From positions 509 through 5,835 of the forward strand of contig DHWT01000281.1 in NCBI GenBank assembly GCA_002413325.1: a stretch of DNA of 5,327 bases, written 5' to 3'. Positions 1-5,327 of the stretch are shown piece after piece. The position numbers were made by a program, and so were the translations under genes. Source of the DNA: Chitinophagaceae bacterium UBA5175. Its GTDB lineage: Bacteria > Bacteroidota > Bacteroidia > Chitinophagales > Chitinophagaceae. Every line of letters begins with the position of its first letter. Within the stretch, counting starts at the first letter, position 1. The notes beneath the pieces were generated by a model. That model did not search any database. It was given only the letters and a program-made list of their open reading frames with translations, and was not told the DNA's origin.

Positions 1-982
1 TATCATCGGTATTGGGCTTGAAAGCAAGGCCCCACAGGGCAAAGTGTTTTCCTTTCAGTTTGCCATCAAAATATTTTTTTATTTTGGGTATGAGGTGCAT
101 TTTCTGTTTCTCATTAATTTCCATAACGGCGTTCAGAATCTTGAAGTCGTAATTGACTTCGCTGGAAGATTGCACGAGTGCCTGCACGTCTTTCGGGAAA
201 CAGCTGCCGCCATACCCGATGCCCGGGAACAGGAATCTTTTCCCGATGCGTTCATCACTGCCGATCCCTCGCCGCACCATATCCACATCTGCCCCCAGTC
301 GTTCGCAGAGCTGGGCAATTTCATTCATAAAAGTTATCTTGGTTGCCAGGAATGAATTGGCGGCATATTTGGTGAGTTCCGCAGAACGTTCATTCATAAA
401 AATGATGGGATTTCCCTGGCGTACAAATGGATTGTATAATACTTCCATCACTTTCCGGGCCCGTTCGGAAGAAGTTCCGATCACCACGCGGTCGGGTTTC
501 ATGAAATCATCCACTGCAACCCCTTCCCTTAAAAATTCGGGATTGGAAACCACATCGAATGCACCCTTGAAATTTCTGGCAATGGCTTCGCGCACTTTTT
601 CTGCCGTTCCAACCGGAACCGTACTCTTGTCTATAATGACTTTATAATCCTGCATCAGGGTGCCGAGTTCCTCTGCCACGCCCAATACAAATTGCAGGTC
701 AGCTGATCCATTGGCTCCGGACGGGGTAGGGAGGGCCAAGAAAATAATGCCTGCTTCTTTAATGCCTGAGGCCAGATCAGTCGTGAATTTCAGCCGTTCT
801 TCCTTGAGATTCCTGATAAATAATTTATTCAGACCTGGTTCGTAGATGGTAATTTCTCCTTCGTTCAGTTTCTTTACTTTTCCGGCATCTATATCTATAC
901 AGATTACATCGTTACCGGTTTCGGCGAAACAGGTTCCTGTTACAAGACCAACATATCCGGTTCCGACTACAGCAATTTTCAT
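1..982 (-). CDS. ugd: UDP-glucose 6-dehydrogenase, C-terminus cut by window edge
   Basis: Cytosolic enzyme that oxidises UDP-glucose twice with NAD+ to give UDP-glucuronate, a precursor of surface polysaccharides. I translated it directly: ATG at 982-980, then 327 codons open to the window edge, so the C-terminal quarter or so (part of the UDP-binding domain) is missing. Visible: the N-terminal Rossmann nucleotide motif GTGYVG (residues 7-12), STVPVG (120-125), NPEFLREG (147-154), and the catalytic set Lys205, Asn209, Cys261 (in GYGGSCFPKD) and Asp265. These sit one residue after the numbering known for the Streptococcus pyogenes enzyme. The GGSCFPKD form points to the UDP-glucose class, not the UDP-N-acetyl-glucosamine/mannosamine dehydrogenases, which usually carry GGHCIPVDP. 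It lies 31 bases downstream of the aminotransferase gene on the same strand with no visible promoter between, so cotranscription is likely. Family assignment is very secure; the exact sugar used is inferred. Confidence 0.96.
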   Translation of the reverse strand, partial: MKIAVVGTGYVGLVTGTCFAETGNDVICIDIDAGKVKKLNEGEITIYEPGLNKLFIRNLKEERLKFTTDLASGIKEAGIIFLALPTPSGANGSADLQFVLGVAEELGTLMQDYKVIIDKSTVPVGTAEKVREAIARNFKGAFDVVSNPEFLREGVAVDDFMKPDRVVIGTSSERARKVMEVLYNPFVRQGNPIIFMNERSAELTKYAANSFLATKITFMNEIAQLCERLGADVDMVRRGIGSDERIGKRFLFPGIGYGGSCFPKDVQALVQSSSEVNYDFKILNAVMEINEKQKMHLIPKIKKYFDGKLKGKHFALWGLAFKPNTDD

Positions 983-1013
983 GTTAATACTTCTGTTTAA
1001 AGTTTTTACAAGG

Positions 1014-2141
1014 TTAGTGAAGGAATTCCAGCACGCTGTTAGATATAAAGCCCAACTGTTCTTCATCCAGTTCGGTATGCATGGGCAGGGAAATGACACG
1101 TTCGGTAAGCCAGTCAGTAACCTCCAGTTGTTGCAAACCGGATTGAAATGAAGCAAACATATTCTGCCGGTGTGCCGGTACCGGGTAATAGATCATGGAC
1201 GGAATATTCCTGGCAGCCAGAAACTCATTGAGTTTATTCCGGTCTGCCCCTTCCAGTACCAGGGTATATTGATGAAAAACATGTTTTGAATAGGGTGCCC
1301 GGTAAGGCGTCCGGATTTTCGGATGCCCTGAAAAAGCCCGGTCATAAAAATCCGCTGCTGCCCTGCGCCGAGTAATATATTCATCCAGCCGTGGCAGCTT
1401 GACATTCAGGATGGCTGCCTGTATGGAATCCAGCCGGCTGTTACAACCCACGATTTCATGGTAATATCTTTTTTTCTGGCCATGGTTGGCAATCATTTTA
1501 AAGATCTCCGCCAGGGAAGCATCCTGTGTAAACAGGGCACCCCCATCTCCGTAGGCCCCTAAATTTTTGGAAGGGAAAAAAGAGGTTGTGCCAACCGTAC
1601 CTATCGTTCCGGTTTTAAAAGTTCTTCCATCCGGAAAAGTATAATCGCTTCCGATGGCCTGGGCATTATCTTCCACCACTTTCAATCCGTATGTTCCGGC
1701 CAGTTCCATGATTTCGTTCATGGGTGCCGACTGACCGTAGAGATGCACGGGCACAATGGCCCTGGTTTTTTTTGTGATTTGTTTTTCAAGAGAGACCGGA
1801 TCCAGGCAAAAGGTTTTTGGATCCACGTCGGCAAATACGGGTTTCAGACGGAGCAATGCTACCACTTCCGTTGTTGCAATAAATGTAAAAGAGGGGGTTA
1901 TGACTTCGTCGCCGGGTTCCAGCCCCAGACCCATGAGGGCAATCTGCAATGCATCGGTTCCGTTTGCGCAGGGAATCACATGATCTATTCCAAGGTAGGT
2001 TCCCAGGTTGCGGGCAAAATCGGTAACAGCTCCGCCATTGATAAACGCTGCTGTTTCTAAAACTTCGCGAATCGCCAGATCTACTTCTTCTTTAATTTCA
2101 GCATATTGACCTTTCAGGTCTACCATTTGAATTGCCCGCAT
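1014..2141 (-). CDS. DegT/DnrJ/EryC1/StrS-family PLP sugar-nucleotide aminotransferase (WbpE/WlbC-like)
   Basis: Transfers an amino group, usually from glutamate, to a keto sugar on a nucleotide carrier, using pyridoxal phosphate; such amino sugars go into LPS O-antigen or capsule. The 375-residue product (from ATG at 2141-2139) has the usual family length. It begins with the typical MVDLKGQY, then CANGTDALQIA, PGDEVITPSFTFIAT (near 78-90), VVEDNAQAIG with the PLP-ring Asp158, and SFFPSKNLGAYGDGG with the Schiff-base Lys192. It ends with the family's ISLPMHTELDEEQ. Overall it resembles WbpE, which makes the 3-amino sugar of UDP-GlcNAc3NA acids, but substrate cannot be read from sequence alone. 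An in-frame ATG at 2201 would add 20 residues (MSHCIYHYFS...) unlike the family, and it lies upstream of the likely promoter at 2163-2193, so I chose 2141. It is the first gene of a probable operon with ugd. Confidence 0.93.
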   Translation of the reverse strand: MRAIQMVDLKGQYAEIKEEVDLAIREVLETAAFINGGAVTDFARNLGTYLGIDHVIPCANGTDALQIALMGLGLEPGDEVITPSFTFIATTEVVALLRLKPVFADVDPKTFCLDPVSLEKQITKKTRAIVPVHLYGQSAPMNEIMELAGTYGLKVVEDNAQAIGSDYTFPDGRTFKTGTIGTVGTTSFFPSKNLGAYGDGGALFTQDASLAEIFKMIANHGQKKRYYHEIVGCNSRLDSIQAAILNVKLPRLDEYITRRRAAADFYDRAFSGHPKIRTPYRAPYSKHVFHQYTLVLEGADRNKLNEFLAARNIPSMIYYPVPAHRQNMFASFQSGLQQLEVTDWLTERVISLPMHTELDEEQLGFISNSVLEFLH

Positions 2142-2162
2142 ATTGCTCTGTATTAGAGGGCA

Positions 2163-2193
2163 CAAAACTATGCTAAAATAATGGTATATGCAA
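2163..2193 (-). promoter_or_regulatory. Bacteroidota-type promoter for the aminotransferase-ugd operon
   Basis: Read on the minus strand, TTG at 2193-2191 is followed by 20 bases and then TAGTTTTG at 2170-2163. This fits the known Bacteroidota primary sigma pattern of a -33 TTTG/TTG and a -7 TAnnTTTG with 19-21 bases between. Transcription would start near 2155-2160, about 15-20 bases before the ATG at 2141. No Shine-Dalgarno is evident, which is normal for the phylum. Matched by eye only. Confidence 0.6.
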
Positions 2194-2229
2194 TGACTCA
2201 ATCAGTTATGAACGGTCTGGGGAAAGGGT

Positions 2230-2237
2230 TACATTTG
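2230..2237 (+). promoter_or_regulatory. possible -7 element for waaA (TACATTTG)
   Basis: TACATTTG is an exact match to the Bacteroidota -7 pattern TAnnTTTG and lies 26 bases before the TTG start of waaA, leaving a short leader of roughly 20 bases. No good -33 TTG is found 19-21 bases upstream (the region reads GTTATG), so this is a weaker call than the opposing promoter. Together they would make the 122-base gap a divergent promoter region. Confidence 0.4.
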
Positions 2238-2263
2238 CTTTCAGAATCACCAACCCCTTTCTC

Positions 2264-3556
2264 TTGAGTATCGTTTTGTATAATTTCTTTCTCTGGCTTT
2301 ATCAGGTAGGTATCCGGATCATTTCACCATGGAACCGTAAGGCGGCAGCCTGGGTGAAGGGCAGGAAGGGAGTATTTGCTGCCATCCGGGCAGCCGGCAT
2401 CAAAGGCAGTCAGCGGGTCTGGATACATTGCGCTTCCCTGGGAGAATTTGAACAGGGCAGGCCGGTCATTGAATCACTGCGAAAGATATATCCGGATGTC
2501 ACGATCATCATCAGTTTTTTTTCACCTTCCGGTTACGAGATCAGGAAAAATTATGCGGGGGCCAACCATATCTTTTATCTGCCCATGGATTCCCCCGGAC
2601 ATGCCAAACGGTTTCTGGACCTGGTAAATCCAAGTCTTGTTCTCTGGGTTAAATATGATTACTGGTATTATTACCTGCGGGAATTGCGCAGAAGAAAAAT
2701 TCCTGTCCTGCTCGTTTCGCCCCTTTTTCGTGAGGACCAGCCTTTTTTTAAATGGTATGGTAATATCCACCGGTTGATGCTGGACAGTTTTCATGCATTT
2801 TTTGTACAGAATCAAAGGTCCGCAGAATTGCTGGAGACCCTGGGCATCACCCGGTCGGTTTTTGTGAGTGGTGATACGCGTTTTGACAGGGTGATCGATA
2901 TTGCGGAAGCCTTTGAGCCGCTTCCTGTAATCGCCGCCTTTTGTGCAGATCATCCGGTGATTGTTGCAGGAAGTACCTGGGAGGAGGATGAGGAAGAACT
3001 GGATCACTTTGCGAACACCCATCCCGATATCCGGTTTATCATCGCTCCGCATGAGATCGAAGCTGATCATCTCAGTAATATGGAATCGCTGTTCCGCCAT
3101 TCGATCCGTTATTCCGACCTGGAAAAGCAATTCAAATCCCAAACAACGGGCATCATCCACGTTATAAGGGATACAAGAGCGCCGAACGTGCTGATCATTG
3201 ATAATATCGGCATGCTGTCCCGACTGTATTATTATGCCCGTATCTGTTATGTGGGCGGCGGATTCGGTGACGACGGGGTGCATAATACCCTCGAAGCAGC
3301 AGTATACGGAAAACCCGTGATTACCGGGCCGGTGATAGACAAATATATTGAAGTGATGGATCTTGCGGAATCGGGCGGGGTCATCATCATCGACAATGCC
3401 CTCGAAGCGGAATCGGTATTCAACCGCCTGCTGGAAGATGAAAAAGAATATTCATTTCACGGCGAGGCAGCCCGTGCATTTGTTTATGCGCGCCGTGGAG
3501 CCACCGAAAAAATCATACGTTATATTCAGGAAAAACGTCTTCTCACGAGCTGGTAG
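2264..3556 (+). CDS. waaA: 3-deoxy-D-manno-octulosonic acid (Kdo) transferase
   Basis: Also called kdtA. Inner-membrane-associated GT-B glycosyltransferase (family GT30) that moves Kdo from CMP-Kdo onto the lipid A precursor, the first step of LPS core assembly. The 430 residues match the family's usual length. Visible: a hydrophobic N-terminal anchor (about 1-20); IHCASLGEFEQG (54-65) with Glu61 at the place of the catalytic base of WaaA; SPSGYE (87-92); GDTRFDRV (203-210); GSTWEEDEE (237-245); APHE (261-264); and the CMP-Kdo-binding region YVGGGFGDDGVHNTLEAA (329-346) followed by GKPVITGP. The start is TTG at 2264; the frame is open upstream to a TAA at 2174-2176 but holds no ATG or GTG, and the translation from TTG (MSIVLYNFFLWLY) begins like relatives. 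A second TTG lies at 2276. The last 31 bases overlap the opposite-strand gene. Whether it adds one or several Kdo units cannot be told. Confidence 0.95.
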   Translation: MSIVLYNFFLWLYQVGIRIISPWNRKAAAWVKGRKGVFAAIRAAGIKGSQRVWIHCASLGEFEQGRPVIESLRKIYPDVTIIISFFSPSGYEIRKNYAGANHIFYLPMDSPGHAKRFLDLVNPSLVLWVKYDYWYYYLRELRRRKIPVLLVSPLFREDQPFFKWYGNIHRLMLDSFHAFFVQNQRSAELLETLGITRSVFVSGDTRFDRVIDIAEAFEPLPVIAAFCADHPVIVAGSTWEEDEEELDHFANTHPDIRFIIAPHEIEADHLSNMESLFRHSIRYSDLEKQFKSQTTGIIHVIRDTRAPNVLIIDNIGMLSRLYYYARICYVGGGFGDDGVHNTLEAAVYGKPVITGPVIDKYIEVMDLAESGGVIIIDNALEAESVFNRLLEDEKEYSFHGEAARAFVYARRGATEKIIRYIQEKRLLTSW

Positions 3557-4206
3557 AAATGTTGAACAATATCCCTGGAATCGTCCCAGCCGAGTTTTAT
3601 TTTCAGTTCCCTTTCCATCCAGTATTCAGCTTCCGGCAGGATGCGGAAATTGTTGATTGTTTTGATACTTCGTTCATACATGGGCTCGTCGCCGCGGAAC
3701 AATTCATTTATGAAAACAAAGCGATCATTCACTCCGATGGCTTTTCGCAATTCTTTTACAGGAGCGCCCTTTAAAACAGATCCCAATTCAGCAGTACTGC
3801 CAGATTTGAGGGTATCATGGATGGAAGTGGTGGTATTCCCGATCAGGTCATTGATTTCCCGGTTACCGGGCTGATGAGATAAAGTGGGTATATCTGCCAT
3901 CGAATCGCCCATCCAGGCTGCATGTCCGGCAGGAACAGGCTGGGTTGCCTGCGTTGGCCAGGTCGTTTCCATCCCGGCTGGCCGGGTCTCTTTATTCTGA
4001 ATATATTCCTCCACCACGCGGTGTGAAATATTCAGGGAGGGCATTACGACGGAAACACCAGGGTTTTTTCTGCCCGTAACGGTTACCGTATGTATCTGTG
4101 TCAGTTCCGCTTCGATCTGCTTCAGGGTAACAAGCATTTGAAGCGCACTTTCGTTTTGTTCGCATTGTTCATTTAACTTGCTGATGAGTTGATGCAATTT
4201 TTCCAT
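3526..4206 (-). CDS. conserved hypothetical protein, 226 aa, coiled-coil N-terminus and charged C-terminal domain
   Basis: Function unknown. From ATG at 4206-4204 to TGA at 3528-3526. Residues 1-40 are rich in Leu, Gln and Glu with heptad-like spacing (MEKLHQLISKLNEQ...), suggesting a coiled coil. Residues about 70-115 are a low-complexity stretch rich in Pro, Thr and Gly, probably a flexible linker. From about 115 comes a compact-looking domain: VKELRKAIGVNDRFVFINEL (150-169), FRGDEPMYERS, PEAEYWMERELKIKLGW and a basic end QLVRRRFS. From memory, similar C-terminal domains occur in uncharacterised Bacteroidota proteins; this was not searched. No signal peptide or membrane segment, so probably cytoplasmic. 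It converges with waaA, overlapping it by 31 bases, and diverges from tdk. Reality of the gene is supported by its length, structured composition and the fact that the two opposite-strand frames there are short; a role is not inferable. Confidence 0.85.
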   Translation of the reverse strand: MEKLHQLISKLNEQCEQNESALQMLVTLKQIEAELTQIHTVTVTGRKNPGVSVVMPSLNISHRVVEEYIQNKETRPAGMETTWPTQATQPVPAGHAAWMGDSMADIPTLSHQPGNREINDLIGNTTTSIHDTLKSGSTAELGSVLKGAPVKELRKAIGVNDRFVFINELFRGDEPMYERSIKTINNFRILPEAEYWMERELKIKLGWDDSRDIVQHFYQLVRRRFS

Positions 4207-4212
4207 TACGGG

Positions 4213-4244
4213 TTTGAGAAAAATGATGATAACGGTTATATAAA
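4213..4244 (+). promoter_or_regulatory. possible promoter for tdk-ccmB
   Basis: TTTG at 4213-4216 is followed by 20 bases and then TATATAAA at 4237-4244. The -33 element and spacing fit the Bacteroidota pattern; the -7 element keeps TAnnT but lacks the TTG end. Transcription would begin near 4250, about 30 bases before the tdk ATG. The region is AT-rich in contrast to the coding flanks. Weak, by-eye match. Confidence 0.35.
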
Positions 4245-4279
4245 ATTAAAGCAAATATTCATCCAAATTCTTACGGACT

Positions 4280-4858
4280 ATGTTTATAGAACCCGCCATT
4301 CAGTTTGAAAGACGCGGATGGATGGAAGTAATCTGCGGTTCCATGTTCTCCGGGAAAACCGAAGAACTGATCCGGAGGCTTCGCCGGGCGCGGATTGCCA
4401 ACCTGCGGGTGGGCATTTTTAAACCACAGACTGATAACCGCTACCATCCGGAAAATATTGTATCACATGATGAAAATACGATCCTTTCCATCCCGGTTCC
4501 CAATGCAAAAGCCATACTGGAACATGTTTCCAGGGTTGATGTTGTCGGCGTCGACGAAGCGCAGTTCTTCGATGAAGCCCTGCCGGAGGTCTGTGATACC
4601 CTCGTATTACAGGGAACACGCGTCATCGTTGCCGGCCTGGATATGGATTATCTGGGGAAGCCGTTCGGACAAATGCCCGTACTGCTTACCAAGGCGGAAT
4701 ACATAACCAAGTTGCATGCCATTTGCATGCAGTGCGGACATATCGCGAACTATTCCTATAGAAAAACAGGGAATGCCGAACAATTATTGATCGGGAATAA
4801 GGATCTCTATGAGCCCAGATGCCGGCTTTGTTATGAAAAAGCTGATTTGTTAAAATAA
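4280..4858 (+). CDS. tdk: thymidine kinase, type II
   Basis: Cytosolic salvage enzyme that phosphorylates thymidine with ATP to dTMP. The complete 192-residue protein matches the bacterial/human TK1-like class. Visible: Walker A GSMFSGKT (20-27) with Lys26; the Walker B/active-site stretch VDEAQFF (91-97) with Glu93 as likely catalytic base; GLDMDYLGKPFG (119-130); the structural zinc site made of Cys149 and Cys152 (CMQC) with Cys181 and Cys184 (CRLC); and between them the lasso loop (about 157-175) that closes over the thymidine. The ATG at 4280 gives the leader MFIEPAIQFERRGW common in Bacteroidota homologues; a later ATG at 4322 would leave only four residues before the P-loop segment and is less likely. 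Twelve bases separate it from the downstream ccmB-like gene, so the two are probably cotranscribed. Confidence 0.97.
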   Translation: MFIEPAIQFERRGWMEVICGSMFSGKTEELIRRLRRARIANLRVGIFKPQTDNRYHPENIVSHDENTILSIPVPNAKAILEHVSRVDVVGVDEAQFFDEALPEVCDTLVLQGTRVIVAGLDMDYLGKPFGQMPVLLTKAEYITKLHAICMQCGHIANYSYRKTGNAEQLLIGNKDLYEPRCRLCYEKADLLK

Positions 4859-4870
4859 GTTTAAAGAAAC

Positions 4871-5327
4871 ATGTTACATTCTTTCCGGCTCATTATCACC
4901 CTGTTTAAAAAAGACATTTTACTGGAATTCCGCCAGCAATATAGTTTTTATGGTGTGTTGCTTTATGTGGCATCCACCATATTTGTTCTTTATATGGCCA
5001 TGGGACAGCCTGAAAACAGGGTCTGGAACGGATTGTTCTGGATGATGCAATTATTTATATGCGTCAATGCCGTGGCCAAAACCTTCCTGCAGGAGGGCAA
5101 GGGCCGGCAATTATATTTTTATTCCCTCTGCAGCCCTGTTCATTTTATGCTGGCCCGCATGATCTTTAATGCCGCCCTGATGCTCCTGATGAACCTCATC
5201 AGCCTGCTGCTGTTCATCCTCCTGCTCGGGTCCCCGCTGGCGCACCCATATGTTTTCCTGGGAATTTCATGTTTTGGCGCCTGCAGTATCAGTCTCGTTT
5301 TTAGTTTTCTGGCAGCCATTGCTGCCC
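4871..5327 (+). CDS. ccmB: heme exporter protein CcmB, C-terminus cut by window edge
   Basis: Inner-membrane permease subunit of the CcmAB(CD) transporter that acts in delivery of heme to the periplasm for c-type cytochrome maturation (system I). ATG at 4871, with an A-rich AAAGAAAC just before it, then 152 codons open to the window end; the family is about 220 residues, so roughly two thirds is present. Visible: a basic cytoplasmic start (LFKKDILLEFRQQY, 11-24), a hydrophobic segment about 26-44, WNGLFWMMQLFICVNAVAKTF (52-72, second segment, shown by its ends W52 and F72), the family-typical QEGKGRQLYFYSL (74-86), and two more strongly hydrophobic stretches about 96-120 and 126-150. The WN.LFW...NAVAK.F.QE..GRQLY pattern is typical of Bacteroidota CcmB. 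It follows tdk by 12 bases. CcmA and CcmC genes would be expected elsewhere or further right. Confidence 0.9.
   Translation, partial: MLHSFRLIITLFKKDILLEFRQQYSFYGVLLYVASTIFVLYMAMGQPENRVWNGLFWMMQLFICVNAVAKTFLQEGKGRQLYFYSLCSPVHFMLARMIFNAALMLLMNLISLLLFILLLGSPLAHPYVFLGISCFGACSISLVFSFLAAIAA

Noticed and set aside
153..647. 164-codon open frame on the plus strand (also 44-355 and shorter ones nearby)
   Set aside because: These are antisense to ugd, which carries all the catalytic residues; the translations are low-complexity Ser/Thr/Arg-rich shadows.
2142..2201. 20-residue N-terminal extension of the aminotransferase from the ATG at 2201
   Set aside because: It is unlike family N-termini and covers the probable promoter, so I treat it as leader and intergenic sequence.
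2522..3283. 253-codon open frame on the minus strand inside waaA
   Set aside because: It lies wholly antisense to a gene with clear Kdo transferase motifs, its translation has no recognisable domain, and such frames are common opposite codon-biased genes.
3493..3506. CCGTGGAGCCACCG inverted repeat as a terminator for the minus-strand gene
   Set aside because: The stem is only four clean pairs with a two-base loop and no T-run follows it on the minus strand; it is inside waaA coding sequence.
4252..4259. AATATTTG on the minus strand as a -7 element for the hypothetical gene
   Set aside because: It misses the first T of TAnnTTTG, and no TTG was found 19-21 bases upstream on that strand, so it is too weak to list as a feature.
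4395..4706. 103-codon plus-strand frame and short minus-strand frames within tdk
   Set aside because: These are out-of-frame shadows of tdk, whose P-loop, catalytic Glu and zinc cysteines are all intact.

Overview
The window looks like ordinary chromosome from a Gram-negative member of the Bacteroidota, probably in or near the Chitinophagales/Sphingobacteriales. This is inferred from four things: the Bacteroidota flavour of the proteins (for example a Kdo transferase with IHCASLGE instead of the proteobacterial form), promoter-like sequences of the TTG-N20-TAnnTTTG type, near absence of Shine-Dalgarno sequences, and a lineage-type hypothetical protein beside tdk. No mobile elements, tRNA/rRNA genes, CRISPR arrays or long repeats were seen. 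Coding density is very high, and no gene-free stretch exceeds about 125 bases.

Left part (1-2263), minus strand: a DegT/DnrJ/EryC1/StrS-family PLP sugar aminotransferase (about 1014-2141), followed 31 bases later by UDP-glucose 6-dehydrogenase (982 down to the window edge, where it is cut). The pair is probably one operon supplying nucleotide sugars (UDP-glucuronate and an amino sugar) for surface polysaccharide or LPS. A good Bacteroidota-type promoter lies just upstream of the aminotransferase and favours the shorter protein start.

Middle (2264-4206): transcribed divergently from that pair, the plus-strand gene waaA/kdtA encodes Kdo transferase of lipid A-core assembly and uses a TTG start. 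Its last 31 bases overlap tail-to-tail with a minus-strand gene for a 226-residue protein of unknown function, which has a coiled-coil-like N-terminus, a Pro/Thr-rich linker and a conserved-looking C-terminal domain.

Right part (4207-5327): divergent from the unknown gene is tdk (type II thymidine kinase, complete). Twelve bases after it comes the first 152 codons of a CcmB-like cytochrome c biogenesis membrane protein, cut by the window end. The genes serve envelope sugar synthesis, nucleotide salvage and cytochrome maturation. I see no convincing undescribed system; the most open question is the 226-residue protein.
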